Shown here: positions 1-11,180 of the stretch, piece after piece | Position numbering within the stretch: the first letter of the stretch is position 1 | How the letters are laid out: every line of letters starts with the position of its first letter | Source of the DNA: Sialis fuliginosa | Lineage: Eukaryota; Arthropoda; Insecta; Megaloptera; Sialidae | Direction of reading: 5' to 3' | Length of the DNA: 64,000 nucleotides | Assembly (NCBI GenBank): GCA_961205875.1 | Contig: OY540816.1 | Location: 22,764,701-22,828,700 of the forward strand | Position numbers and translations under genes: made by a program | Notes under the pieces: model-generated | Database searches by the model: none | Told to the model about the DNA's origin: nothing | The model's input: only the letters and a program-made list of their open reading frames with translations

Positions 1-232
1 CATGATTTAGTGCGTGGTGGACCGGGTAACACATGCAAGTAACAAGCAACACGACGCGAGCCAGTGTTAGATGACAATAATAAATAAAACTTTGTCGTAT
101 CCATGTCTTATACCTGCCAACTTAAATTATTATATTTTTTTCACTTAAAAAATAAGGTAGGTACCTACTAACTATTATTTTGGTAAACCATATCGATAGT
201 TATCTCTAGATTTTGGTATTTTATAGATATAT

Positions 233-550
233 GGTACTGGCACCAGTCTTGGATTATACCCCAGTGTTGGACTCTTGTTTACTTAAATATACTAAATTAA
301 ATAACTACAATTTTTTCACTAAATAAAGAAGGTACCTACTAATACATACATAGTACTTATCATTTTGTGTGTCCATCACTGGGTGCCCATTACTTGTTTT
401 ACTTTATCTATTATTGGAAGAAAAAAACAAACAAAATAAAAAATTAAAATAAAAAAAAAACTACATTTTCGGACTTTGGTAATTAAATTGATTTATTATT
501 AGTAACAGATATACCTTGCTCTTACAGCGTCCAAGACTGATGCCAGTACC
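233..550 (+). mobile_element. Family A MITE, internally deleted copy
   Basis: The copy opens with GGTACTGGCACCAGTCTTGG and closes with the inverted counterpart ending in CCAGTACC. It is about 320 bp against about 480-520 bp for the longest copies here (43865-44382, 53048-53527), so its middle is shortened. There is no coding capacity; it is a non-autonomous DNA element. Three longer copies (30920, 40582, 53048) are flanked by TA on both sides if the terminus is taken as AGGTACT, which suggests a TA target duplication. Confidence 0.8.
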
Positions 551-612
551 TAATCTGATCATTTTTTAAATTTCTTATATTAATAATATATCGTTTTCGA
601 TATACATATTAT

Positions 613-763
613 GAGAAGGCGAGTTTCAAAACTCGTATTTTCCATTTTAAAAAATAATCGAGATGCAGTAAATTTTACAATATGGCAAAAATTCTTTCAA
701 AATCCACCGCATCTCGATTATTATTTTTCAAAAAAACGAACGAGTTTTGGAACTCACCTCCTC
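613..763. repeat. Imperfect inverted repeat (family G)
   Basis: Two arms of about 50 bp (613-667 and 709-763) are imperfect reverse complements sharing 'aatcgagatgc' and 'ccaaaactcg'-type blocks. A relative of one arm recurs at 40381-40470 ('ggttccaaaactcgttcg'). It is probably a small hairpin MITE. The short open frame across it is not a gene. The stretch from 764 to 1010 is low-complexity sequence with degenerate 'aaccgaaa' motifs and nothing recognisable. Confidence 0.5.
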
Positions 764-1175
764 ATATATATAAAACAAATATTTCTTGGTCCAAATCAAA
801 GTAACCGAAAACCGTAAAACCCGTTATTTTTGGTAGAAAAACATTTTTTAATAATACAAATAATTTTTTTTTAACTAATCACTCTGAACCAAATACCGAA
901 AAAATCGGAAAACCGTTATTTTTTTCGGAACCGAACCGAAATATATTTTTTTACTCGAACCGGAACGAAAACCGAAACGAAAAAAATAACGGTTCGAAGC
1001 CCTGGTAATAAAAACCTAATTTTAACGTGACGACAAGTTACAGGTTGTTTATATTTTTTTATATAAAAACGGTTGAAATTTTATTTATTTATTTATTTGT
1101 ACAATTTGATTCCTATCGTAGGTGCATGCGAACTATATAGTAAACCAAACGTAGCTGCAGAATACTTGAGTTTTG

Positions 1176-1177
1176 CA

Positions 1178-1253
<76 letters not shown>

Positions 1254-1264
1254 GACACACACAC
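1176..1264 (+). repeat. (CA)n microsatellite
   Basis: A nearly pure CA dinucleotide run of about 85 bases with rare interruptions. The poly-Thr-His frames read through it are translation artefacts. Confidence 0.97.
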
Positions 1265-1540
1265 TCGCAAACAGGATTTCTGCATTGCAGAGCGATCTAT
1301 TATTCAAAAGATAACCAGCTTACGGTTGTCGCGGAAAAATATCATTCGCCAGTGTTCATCTGTTGCACCCGATATAATTTATAATTACTACACTTGCTGA
1401 TATTTTCACGTTTAACCCCTCATGTGGATGGGGTAGTTTTTTGTATCGATTGTTGGGTTTCATCTGTATTATGTCGGGAGTTATAAAGAATTTCGCCGAG
1501 AGTAAAAGTTAAACTGACGCTATCTGCGAGGTGTCAAATC

Positions 1541-2110
1541 TTTATATCTGTCGTCTGTCCGTTAGTGCGCTTATCACTCGAGAACCACTTATCCGATTTA
1601 CGTGGTTTCTTTTTTAATTCATAGGTACGTACTCTGGCCAAGTTATAGGCTATATTTTGTTACGTTAGGTAACATAAGGAATAAGCAGTGACGATAATAG
1701 TAAATCATATCGGAAAAATGTTCTTTTGCAGTACGCTGCCTAAACCGTTGAATACTGAATAAAATAATGTATTAAAGAATTGTGTAGTATAAAAAAATCT
1801 AAAATAAAGTCCGCGATACCATATGTCTAACTTTTATATTTAAGCCACAGTGACTGCTTTTATGTTACAAAGAAAATTAAAAATATTTGGGTTCTGTTTA
1901 CGTGGACTTATGACCTGCAAAACATTAATCCTTATCAAAATAAATGATTTCATCGTCATAAGTACTTAATGTAGATATAATTTACCATTTACAGCATCCA
2001 ATTTGGTCTTTTGGTTTAGGAAATATACATACAGTAACATATTATTCGCGGCAATTCGCGCAAACTATGATGAAGTATCGCGGGGCAGAAGGAAGATTCT
2101 GCGCTGTTTA
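1541..2110 (+). mobile_element. Family F copy, Helitron-like
   Basis: It begins near 'ctgtccgttagtgcgctta' and contains 'ccacttatccgatttacgtgg', 'taagccacagtgactgctt' and 'cagcatccaatttggtctt'. The same blocks in the same order occur at 19922-20480 and, in part, at 18862, 17709 (inverted), 29934, 52472 and 63819 (inverted). No protein is encoded. The copy at 29934-30253 shows the 3' end of the family (hairpin-like GC tail followed by CTAGT), which is why I think of Helitrons. That assignment is inference. Confidence 0.6.
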
Positions 2111-2164
2111 TGTTGTTTTCAATTATTAACTTTTAAATTTAAACAGAACAAAAATTATTTGTAA

Positions 2165-2316
2165 TTCACTCGACATACAGACAGACAGACAGACAAGTGT
2201 TTGTCTTGACCTGAAACAGAAAGATGAATTCAAAATTTTGAAATCGGAGAACAATTTTTTTGTCTCATTTTAAAACGATCACAAAGCTTCTCGTTTTTAC
2301 GATAATGCGAGGAATG
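2165..2316 (+). mobile_element. Family B fragment, right end
   Basis: It has the family B right part: GACA repeats, 'aagtgtttgtcttgac', a run of T, 'aacgatcacaaagcttctcg' and 'gcgagga'. It is truncated on the left. Full-length relatives are at 6534-7332 and 45053-45693. Confidence 0.65.
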
Positions 2317-2350
2317 TTACAAGCTGATCTGTTCTACCTTCTCCTCTATA

Positions 2351-3022
2351 CTCTATTTCATTTAAGAATGCAGTGGTTACCGGGGTTTTGACGGTACGTA
2401 ATTCTCGTGCTACAGTACTATCAAAAAGTTACGTTTATAATACCATAGTAAAATATCGAAAATAATTGCGTTGCTACAGAGAATTTTTGATCAAGTCTAT
2501 ACCCAAAGCCGTCTATACAGATTATTATAAACACAATCATACTATGAATATATTTTCTTTATTTTATGACTAAACGCTTCGACAGATATTGATAAAAAAC
2601 TACCAAACATTAAAGGGTTATTATTCTGATATGTGATAAAAATTTTAAAATGTTTGACCGTTTTGTTTTTGAAATATAATTAAATTTCAAATACGATACG
2701 GTCAATCATTTTGTTTTTGAAATACAAGGTCAATCATTTGGAATTTTTTATCACATATCAGAATAATAAACCTTTACTATTTGATAGATTTTTATCAAAA
2801 TCTGTGGAAGTTTTTAGTCATGAGAATGGACATAATACGAACTTGATATAGTGGATACGTACAAAAGTGGCAACTTTGATGACAATTATCTCGAGTTTAA
2901 AACGGTCGATCTTTTTAAAAATTCACGTTTGGATAGATATCATTATTCTTTTTATGCCCTGATTTTTTTTAAAATTCTATCGAAATGACGTTTGCACGAG
3001 AACTACCTTAAATGAAATAGAG
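2351..3022. mobile_element. Hairpin MITE with perfect 16-bp ends and TA duplication
   Basis: The element starts CTCTATTTCATTTAAG and ends with its exact reverse complement, with TA on both outer sides (2349-2350 and 3023-3024). Inner arms are also inverted: 'attattctgatatgtgata' near 2621 pairs with 'tatcacatatcagaataat' near 2749. It is 672 bp with no coding frame. A TA duplication fits Tc1/mariner-like or related superfamilies. No second copy is seen in the window. Confidence 0.75.
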
Positions 3023-3044
3023 TATAGTGTTTCGATAAGACGGC

Positions 3045-3067
3045 GGGTGTGTGTGAGGGAGTGTGTA

Positions 3068-3113
<46 letters not shown>
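3045..3113 (-). repeat. (GT)n microsatellite
   Basis: A GT run of about 65 bases, interrupted at the left by 'gtatgtat'. It begins just outside the right end of the hairpin MITE at 2351-3022. Confidence 0.95.
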
Positions 3114-3115
<2 letters not shown>

Positions 3116-3426
3116 CGCTGACCCTTCCCGTGTAAGTAGCGAGGTGCTAAATTGACCGCACGCTTCAATCTTTGCGCCGATCTATTTTATAGGCAATTCT
3201 GAACAAACGTGAGAGCCCACCGCGTTGCACGTGTCCGCCCCACGGCATCGTTTGTCACAATGCATCACCTTGTCTTATCCCTACCCCCCCTCCCCCCCGC
3301 TACCCCCACCCCACATCTGTACGTGGATGCATTATTTGTTGTGTCATTTATCAGAATTTATCTGCATAAATAATATACGAGAAACGCACTGGAAATGTTC
3401 AGAATGTGCCCATATATATTACATAA

Positions 3427-3725
3427 GGTGCTGGCACCAGTCTTGGATCATATAAAATGTACTGAATTAAAAATATTTGTTGCCATTACTGAATCATAAT
3501 CTATAGACACTTAACTGTAAAACAGCATAATTTGATGACAATCGGCCAATGGGTGTTAAAATGGTGGAAATTTAAACTAATTATTAGTGTAATCTATTTA
3601 ATAATTATTATATTATCATAGCATCTGCTTTACATTGCTTCAAATTTAATGATTCTTTATTTTGTTACTTTAAGGTACCCATTGTTGGTTTTATTTTGTC
3701 CATTACTGGAGAAAATAAAATCTGT
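3427..3725 (+). mobile_element. Family A MITE, right-truncated copy
   Basis: It opens GGTGCTGGCACCAGTCTTGG and carries the family's internal blocks 'gatgacaatcggccaatg', 'caaaatggtgga' and 'ccattactggagaaaa'. The right terminus is missing. Confidence 0.75.
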
Positions 3726-3812
3726 TCAGTAGTTCAGGCGTTAACCATATAGGCAGACTAGGCGTTACCCTGCACCTCCACCATAAGAGAGCCTTCACCA
3801 AATCCATATTAA

Positions 3813-3960
3813 CAATATTATGAATGTGTTTCTAATGTCTGTTTGTTACCTTGTCACGGCTAAACCGCTGAACCGATCTTGATGAAATTTGGCAAGGATG
3901 TAGCTTGTACCCCGAAAAATTGATTAGATAAAAAAATACAGAATTCAACCGCGAGAATTG
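3813..3960 (+). mobile_element. Family E repeat (lepidopteran-type, Helitron-like)
   Basis: It contains 'cacggctaaaccgctgaacc' followed by 'gatgaaatttggcaaggat', a common lepidopteran interspersed repeat. Other copies are at 27285 (inverted), 34972, 35185, 58857 and 59440. It is non-coding. Confidence 0.6.
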
Positions 3961-3995
3961 CATCAAAATCAAATCAAGTCTGACAAACGATTTTT

Positions 3996-4293
3996 TAAAA
4001 TTAATAAAGAAATCGTTACAAAATTTTCTAATGAAGTTCTGTTTAAATGGACAAATCTAAAAACAAGTGATGTATTTTGTAAAATTCAGTAAGAAGATTC
4101 GAGAGGGGGATGGGGGAGGTAGGGGTAATGAGTGCGTTTTTTAAATTAATAAAGAAATCGCTACAAAAATTTCCTAACGGGCGATGGCACTAATTTAAAT
4201 AGACAAATCTAAAAACAAGTGATGCATTTTGTAAAATTCAGTAAGAAGATTCGAGAGGGGGATGGGGGAGGGGGAAGGGGTAATGAGTGCGGT
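3996..4293 (+). repeat. Two-unit tandem duplication, about 145 bp
   Basis: The block 'ttaataaagaaatcgttaca' through 'ggggtaatgagtgcg' occurs twice in a row (from about 3996 and from about 4142). The units differ by scattered substitutions and a G-run length change. It is non-coding. Confidence 0.8.
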
Positions 4294-4569
4294 GAGTAGC
4301 TAACGTAAATTATATATTATATATTAAGTATAACATAGTAATATTAGATGTAGGAAGAAGTCGACAAAAATGTCGTCATTGGTTTTGGTTCATGTATTAA
4401 TCAGTAGTATATTGTTACAAATGCGTACCTATCTAATTTGTACTGAATTTTATACACTCTCTTGTATTATCATTAAATATTTATGTATACCTTTACACAG
4501 TAGGGGATTAAGAGTTCATTTCTATCGGGCTCTGAGACAATATAACCCAGTACATATGTGAATACATAA

Positions 4570-5284
4570 TTCTTGTATTTTAGTCGATATTTGTATGACG
4601 AGTTGAAGGAAATTTCACTAAAAAATTTTGAATTTTTGATTTCGTTAAAAGTATGTTTATTGTATAGAAAATGACGTGAAAAGTTGTTTGTTTCAAACCG
4701 CAGGTCTGTATCTCAAACCGTTCTCGAGATATAGCCTCTCAAAGTTTTAGTTTTTTAAAATTTTTGGAGAAAAAAGGCCATAACTTTTGAACGCGTGGTC
4801 GGAATTGATTTTAGTTGACGGATTTGGAATCAGCGTGTCAAAATCTATATAATGACATGTATAATACCTTAAAACTAGGAAAAAAAAATTTCGCGAAAAA
4901 TCGAAAAAATTCAAAGGGGTATACCTTAAAAAAATGTCGATTTTTGACGAAATTTTTTTTGTCGGATTTTAAAGTATTATACATGTCATTATATAGATTT
5001 TGACACGCTGATTTCAAATCCGTCAACTAAAATCAATTCCGACCACGCGTTCAAAAGTTATGGCCTTTTTTCTCCAAAAATTTGAAAAAACTAAAACTTT
5101 GAGAGGCTATATCTCGAGAACGGTTTGAGATACAGACCTGCGGTTTGAAACAAACAACTTTTCACGTCATTTTCTATACAATAAACATACTTTTAACGAA
5201 ATCAAAAATTCAAAATTTTTTAGTGAAATTTCCTTCAACTCGTCATACAAATATCGACTAAAAAACAAGAAAATAAGACGTAGA
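4570..5284. mobile_element. Family C fold-back element, copy 1
   Basis: Two arms of about 340 bp are near-perfect reverse complements around a centre near 4920 ('ggggtatacc'). Because of the symmetry, both strands read nearly the same 62-residue frame, which is not a gene. Outer arm sequence is 'tagtcgatatttgtatgacg'. The right end extends into 'aaataagacgtaga'; the matching 14 or so bases are missing on the left, so the left tip is eroded. A second copy lies at 28355-29092 and a relic of one arm at 61398-61530. Confidence 0.85.
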
Positions 5285-5344
5285 ATCATTTAATTACTAT
5301 ATAAACATATAAGAATTTATTTAAAAAAGTAAAAGCTTGAACTT

Positions 5345-6060
5345 AAAGTGTTTGCTAGCTAGCAAACACTTTCAAATGGGGTATTAATTCTGTACTAGTA
5401 GCTATGGAATTTAGAGCAGTGACACTTCAACCAATTGTAACATAAGTATAATAGTATAATTTTCATAATATCACCACTGTTTTAATACCGTTGGTATTTA
5501 CTTACAACGCGTGCGCAAAACTTGTCAAAGTCTTCAACAAACTCCAAAAGAACTGTCATATAAGTTTGATATCTCATTTGAAAGTGCTTGCTAGCTAGCA
5601 AATTTGCTAGCTCCTTTATAATACCGGACATAACTGTAACTGAACTCAAGTCCAGTCCGGAACTGCATCTACCTCTTGTATAAAAGACTATAATATAAAA
5701 AAACTATATTTGCGGAATTTTGGTACTTAAATTGATTATAAAAAGTAAGCCCTCCAATCCCGAAAAACAGTATACCTTGCTCATAAAGCATCCAAAACTG
5801 ATGCCAGTACCTTTTTATAAAAATACTTCTGATGCTAATTATTCATAAATACCCCCTTCCTTCCCCTCCACTTGATTTGGTTGTTTTTTATATGAGACCA
5901 TCTGTTTGTTAGGTTCAATTTAACTTTAAATATCTCATTTGAAAGTGCTTGCTAGCTAGAAAATTTGCTAGCTCCTTTATAATACCAGACATAACTGTAA
6001 CTGAACTCAAGTCCAGTCCGGAACTGCATTTACCTCTTGTATATTTTAATATTCGATATC
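5345..6060. mobile_element. Family D repeats, two or more copies around an inserted family A fragment
   Basis: The unit 'agtgcttgctagctagcaaa' followed by 'tttgctagctcctttataat' and 'actgaactcaagtccagtcc' occurs at about 5580-5680 and 5935-6040. A related piece at 5345-5372 is a perfect 28-base palindrome centred on GCTAG/CTAGC. The end of a family A element (about 5690-5812, closing in CCAGTACC) sits between the two copies. Relatives are at 49045-49095 and 49290-49420. It is non-coding. Confidence 0.65.
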
Positions 6061-6091
6061 GTCCTTGCTCCGCGATACGCGTAAGTAATAA

Positions 6092-6137
6092 ATTAACACA
6101 TACACACCCACACACACACACAGACACACAGACACAC
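6092..6137 (+). repeat. (CA)n microsatellite
   Basis: An interrupted CA run of about 45 bases, followed by a C-rich tract at 6271-6284. There is no gene around it up to 6530. Confidence 0.9.
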
Positions 6138-6533
6138 GTAGATAGAGAGACCATTGTCTAGTAACACGTCGTATACTAATTAACCGCAGAGGATTTATTC
6201 GCGGCAGATCTGTATCACACCGCCAGTTAATTACTGTGGACTAGCGCGCGTCCTGTCCTCTCTTTCTCTCCCCCCCCCCCCCCCTCGTGCGCTAAAAGTG
6301 TCTCCGCGCTAATGCGGGATATTCTCTAATAAATAAATAAACGTTATTGTTAACGCTAGACATGTACAAGCTTCTTTATAGCGAATGCAGAACGTATGTG
6401 TTCTTACGATTCGGCAGAGGCGGGCTCCAGAATTTACCAAGTTGTTCCTACTTTTCGAAAATGTATTGTTAAATAATTACATGTTTGTAGAATGCTTTGC
6501 ATTATAAAAAACATCTGCCAAGTAAATGCACAG

Positions 6534-7332
6534 TGCTTCCTCGTGCTAAATTCACTAAAACCGATAGTGTTCAGATAAATTGCCTGGCATTGGTTAACCA
6601 TTTAATTTTTATACAAATTTTACTAAAAAATCTTAGTTCGAATTTTTTCTTAAAACGCACCTGAATATTTTTTCATATATGTTTAATTTTTTGACAATTT
6701 CAATCTAAATCTAAATTTATGCAAATGTCAAAATGACATTTAAAACGTCAAAGTGACATTTAAAACGCCAAAATGACATTTAAAACGTCAAAATGACACT
6801 TAATATATCCAATCAAATATCAATTTAGAAAAACAAAACACGAATTTTTAAAATTAATTTAGATAAATCTTTGTAAGGGAATATTTTACAACAAACATAG
6901 TAGACCCATATTATAGGAAATTTAATTCTCTACAAAAAATATTCTATAAAATTTTCTCGTAACATGTGTCGTTCTTGAAATATCTTGAAAAAATAAATAT
7001 TTTGGGGTGTCACCCCTCCCCCTTACACACGATTTTGATGATTTTGAAATGGGACCGTCCTCAAACCAAACCCAACCATCCGACCAAGTTTCAATAATAT
7101 CGGTTCAGTGGTTCATGAGTTATGCGTGTGACAAGGATTCAGGGGACAGACGGACGGACGGACACACGGACACACGGACACACGGACAGACAGACAGACA
7201 TGGAACGAAAAGTGTTTGTCTTGACGTGAAACGGATAAATAAATTTAAAATTTTGAAATTGGAGAACTTTTTTTTTTTCTCAATCTGAAACGATCACATA
7301 GCTTCTCGTATCTTCGATATTGCGAGGAAGCA
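6534..7332 (+). mobile_element. Family B MITE, longest copy
   Basis: It starts TGCTTCCTCG and ends with the exact inverse CGAGGAAGCA, so the terminal repeat is about 10 bp. It includes degenerate short tandem copies of 'gtcaaaatgacatttaaaac' (about 6725-6800), a run of GGAC/GACA microsatellite (7140-7200) and 'gttcatgagttatgcgtgtg'. The 93-residue frame over the right part is not conserved as a protein among copies. Other copies are at 13084, 24554, 45053 and 49440. Confidence 0.75.
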
Positions 7333-8521
7333 ATTAAATAGAAGTCTATGAAAAACAATCAAGTAATAAACAAATAAAATAGATACTCAAGATCAATAAA
7401 ATTATTGTGATATTATAAAAAGATCAATAAAATAATAACAAGAACAAAATCCTTATTAATTATCTCATTATTCAACAACTATTACATGTTATTTAAATAT
7501 AAAGAAATACCGTCCACTACAAAATAAAAATCAATTTTTTTTTGCATTTTCTCAAAGTAGAGTATTTCAAAAGTATTCTCTGAAAATTTCAGACAAATGT
7601 CCTGTCCATAGACGATTCAGTGTAAGTTCCAAAATAAACTTTAAACGCGTTTTTATAGAAACCATGTTTTCGAAGTCGGTGATCACTGTAACTTGAGAAC
7701 GGCTTTGCCGATTGGTTTGAAATTTTTCTCACTTATTCTTTACATAATTGTCCTCAGGATGAACGAAGTATTTTTTTTTTGGACGATTATTATTTTTTTT
7801 ATAGCCGAAAATGTGAGTGAAATTTTAGTCGAATAAAGAATTTTGACTTTCAATATCCGCCATTTTGTGAAAATTCAAAATTTTTCAAATCCCTTCGTTC
7901 ATCCGGAGCATTATGTCATTAGCTAATGATCTCTTATGTATTTTTTTATTTCAGATGGTCTAGTGACAAGCAGCAGTGATCACGGTAAAACACTTTTTTT
8001 TGGACCCCTCCGAAATTTGCTGTATCCCACTTATTTTTTAATATTTTGCCATAAAAAAATTACAGTGTTTTCTGTAAATACATCAATCACGCTGTAAGAC
8101 AGTTAAATGTATAAAATAGGAATCAAATATTTTTAATTCAGTACATTTAATTAAAAAATAGCCAATTTGGTTGCTATTTTTTTTTAATACTAATTAATTA
8201 TGAATCATATTTGAAATATGTAGAACAATCGATCTTATCGAAATAAACAACAGTATATACGAATACAAATGGTATTTTATGAAAGCGGGTTGTTGTTAAA
8301 CCGAATTGTCGTAAACAAAAACTCATAAACATTTAGCATGTGTTTTGTAATAATAATATGATTTTTATTGTCGGGTAATGAGCAATCAATATAGGGAGGG
8401 GTAGCTGTTGCATGTTGACTTTTATACCCCGGTTAGCTAAAAGGCATTTCAGCCAATTTACCGACCCATATATTGGCTCGTAAAAACATGTGTGCTATTT
8501 CTTAAATTATAGCATTCGATG
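7333..8521. other. No gene seen; AT-rich, possible old hairpin
   Basis: I see no credible coding exon. 'gtgatcactg' near 7680 and 'cagtgatcac' near 7974 are inverted relative to each other with T-rich sequence between, which may be a decayed hairpin MITE. The remainder is AT-rich and low in complexity. Confidence 0.5.
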
Positions 8522-8526
8522 CGGCG

Positions 8527-8565
8527 CACAGTGTAAGATTTTGCAAATCTAGCAGGACAAAATAT
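8527..8565 (+). repeat. Transib left terminal inverted repeat, 23-RSS-like
   Basis: CACAGTG (8527-8533) is followed by a 23-base spacer and ACAAAATAT at 8557-8565, close to the V(D)J nonamer ACAAAAACC. Heptamer, spacer length and A-rich nonamer all fit a 23-type recombination signal. Similarity between Transib ends and such signals is established for the superfamily. Confidence 0.85.
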
Positions 8566-8797
8566 AAAAAAAAAACTATCTTAAATTTAACTTATAATAC
8601 CTTAGAATCGAAGATAATGAACTAGACAAAACATTTACCAAGTATAATAATAATAGGCGCCAGGCTTTTTAAGCCAGACGCTTTACAATTACCGGTTTAT
8701 ACCTGTTCTGTTCAAAAGGTATGGTCAGTAGTATCTACACGCTCGGTTGAAAAGGACGTTATTGTGAAAATAAACATTTGTGATCAGTTTTTGTGCA

Positions 8798-9555
8798 ATG
8801 GATATTTCCCAACAAGGTATGTAGTTTATTTATTAATACGATATAATATGCTTGAGTTCATTATTTTGTATAAATTTTCGATTAATTTCAATAAGAAAAT
8901 AGTAAGTTTTTATTTTTAAAATATTGATTTTCTTTGATTGCCAAAAATTTTGTATGCCTTTGTATGCTCTGATTTTGTACTTATTTCATTCAAAATATTA
9001 TATAGAAGAAGTAGGATTAATGTTTTCGTGCAGATATTTGCAGTTTTTCAAACTATTTATTTTTTAACAGGTGCGATACTAACTTTGACAAAAAGAGAAC
9101 TATTTGAAAAATTGAAAAATGATGATGATAACTCTCAAACGTCTGAAGCAAAGCCTGAAAATATAATTCTGGATTATGTTAGAGCCAAATTCAATCTTCA
9201 GCACTGTTCTCAGCCAATGCTTCAAGAACTGAATCGTGTCATTCACTCATTTATGACGAATTTCAATAAAAGATGGCGATCGTGTCATCGCAGTAAGAAA
9301 GACTTTTTAAATAAGCACGAGGAATGGTTGAATACCAGTATATCTATACAAAATATTGATATACCGACTACAAGTGGATCACAAAGTGTGCGAAAACCTG
9401 GTCGACCAAAAAAAGACTTCGATTTAAGTGGATTAAAATCGAAATCGAGGAAGGTTAAGGCAGTAGTCTGCTTTACAGGCTTCAAAAAATCGATTTTTCG
9501 TTTTTGTCTTAAATCTATTCCAAAACTATCCAAGAATATGTGTTCAAAATTTTAG
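8798..9555 (+). CDS. Transib transposase N-terminal part, cut off by MULE sequence (spliced)
   Basis: Exon 1 is 8798-8816 (MDISQQ plus one base) with donor GTATGT. The acceptor is 'tttttaacag' at 9061-9070 and exon 2 starts at 9071, restoring the frame as GAILTLTKRELFEKL. An initiator-like TCAGT lies just upstream (about 8784). Residues to about 9456 look like the Transib N-terminal region: an acidic stretch, an 'FNKRWRSCHRSKKDFLNKHE' segment, then 'GRPKKDF' and a basic patch ending near 'SKSRKVK'. After that the frame runs into MULE 5' sequence and stops at 9555, giving about 167 residues. If translated, this would be a truncated protein without a catalytic domain. The N-terminal family match is by recall and less certain than the C-terminal one. 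Confidence 0.65.
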
Positions 9556-11180
9556 AGGCCAATTCAACATATTTTCGAAGCTAGATCAGTTTTAGTGGCC
9601 GAGCGTCGAGCAGGTGCGAATGCTCGGGCAGACCCGAGCGCGCGCGCTCCCCCCCTTCGTGTATTCTATTGTTTGACTATACTCGTATATACCTGAAAAG
9701 ATTGAACGGTCCTTTGAAATATTATTTGAAGGTTCTAGAAGGTCTGTGTTGAGTAGTTGTTGGGAAAACGGTATACAATATAACGGTAAACTATAGCTCT
9801 CGGAATCGGCTTCTACACTGCTATTTGTAGCGTCAGCTTTCAGTTTCATTTTTGATTTTGCCGAGCGCACATCGAAATGTCAAGCTACCCGAAAGGTGAT
9901 CGATGTAAAAGAGAGCGTGCTGCGGAACCGCGAAAGCGAAAATTTCACGGCAATCGTTTTACCAGTGTATCATCGGACGACGGAGACTTACACACGAGTC
10001 GCAGTGAGCAAAAGTTGAAGGCAGCAAGCAGCGATGATATCATTATTCATTCATCGCACTGCTACCGCATTATTGAATTCATATCGGTGTTTCTCGCTCT
10101 TTCGGAAATCGCAGTTTGCAGATCATGCAAACAAAAATTAACGTTTGCAGAAAGCGGTCATCGAGGCCTAGGATTTAAAATTGTTGTTCAGTGTATGTGT
10201 GGTCGACGCGAAATCCAGTCAGGACCATTTATAAATACCGGCTACGAAATCAACAGACGGATTGTTTTTGTTATGAGGCTTCTTGGTATCGGACGAGAAG
10301 GGATAAACGTATTCTGTGGCCTTATGGATATTTCTGCAGGTTTTACAAAATCTACTTATCAACAAATCGTTCAGCATTTGTACGCAGCGTCGAAGACACT
10401 GTTCGAGAGTACCTGCGAAAAAGCCGTCACGGAAGAGAAAAAAAAAAACGTTGAACATGGAAGACCTGCGAATCATGTGAAGGTTTCGGGCGATGGATCG
10501 TGGAAAAAGCGCGGTTATACTTCTTTGTACGGTGTAACAACGCTCATCGGATACTACAGTGGCAAAGTAATCGATCTCATTGTAAAAAGTGGTTATTGTC
10601 ATTCGTGTACCCTACATAAAAATAGTTTGGATGAAGATGCATTTGAGGAGTGGTATGAGGATCATAAAGACTCATGCTCCTCAAATCATACAGGTTCGTC
10701 TGGGAAGATGGAGGTAGATTCCATAACAGAGATGTTTTCGAGATCCGTCGAGAAATTCGGAGTTATGTACAGTAATTATATCGGCGATGGCGACTCCAAA
10801 ACTTTTACTGGAATCTTAAATAGCAATCCATACGGGGACGAGTGCACAGTGACGAAAAATGAGTGTGTTGGACACGTGCAAAAGCGTATGGGTACTCGTT
10901 TACGGAATAAAAGAAAAACCGAGAAACTTGGAGGAAAGAACGGGCTAACGGAGAGTCTCATCAAGAAATTGACGATTTACTACGGTCTGGCAATTCGTCG
11001 AAACGTGAACTCAGTTGAAGGTATGAAGAGAGCTATTATGGCAACATTAGACCATTATTGTTCCACCGATAAAAATCCTCGGCATAAAAATTGTCCAGAA
11101 GGCCCGGAGAGTTGGTGCGAATGGCGCAAGGCTAAAGCGGCGAATAATCTGGCATCTTTCAAACACCCGGCAAGATTAAT
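9457..11180 (+). mobile_element. Mutator-like element (MULE), 5' region and about half of its transposase
   Basis: The left boundary is placed near 9457, where the Transib-like frame ends and sequence 'gcagtagtctgctttacagg' begins. The right boundary is near 11170-11190, where MULE-type protein gives way to Transib-type protein. The segment holds about 420 bp of 5' non-coding sequence and codons 1 to about 431 of the fused frame. The MULE 3' part (rest of the transposase and right end) is absent, so no MULE target duplication can be read. Base composition is clearly richer in G+C than the Transib part, with CG-containing codons common. Exact boundaries are uncertain by tens of bases. Confidence 0.75.

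Noticed and set aside
1073-1400. Open frames rich in Thr-His on the plus strand, and a similar one at 2977-3168 on the minus strand
   Set aside because: They are translations of CA/GT microsatellites with no other coding feature.
4815-5026. Pairs of 62-residue frames on opposite strands here and at 28623-28834
   Set aside because: They arise from the mirror symmetry of the fold-back element and end at its centre; there is no start context or domain.
6528-6540. CACAGTG just at the left edge of family B copies, resembling a recombination-signal heptamer
   Set aside because: The right end of family B has no matching heptamer and no nonamer lies at 12 or 23 bases. The shared end sequence is TGCTTCCTCG, so the heptamer is probably coincidental.
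10191-10964. Secondary frames (87, 127 and 62 residues) inside the fusion gene
   Set aside because: They are shadows in other frames of a clearly conserved coding sequence.
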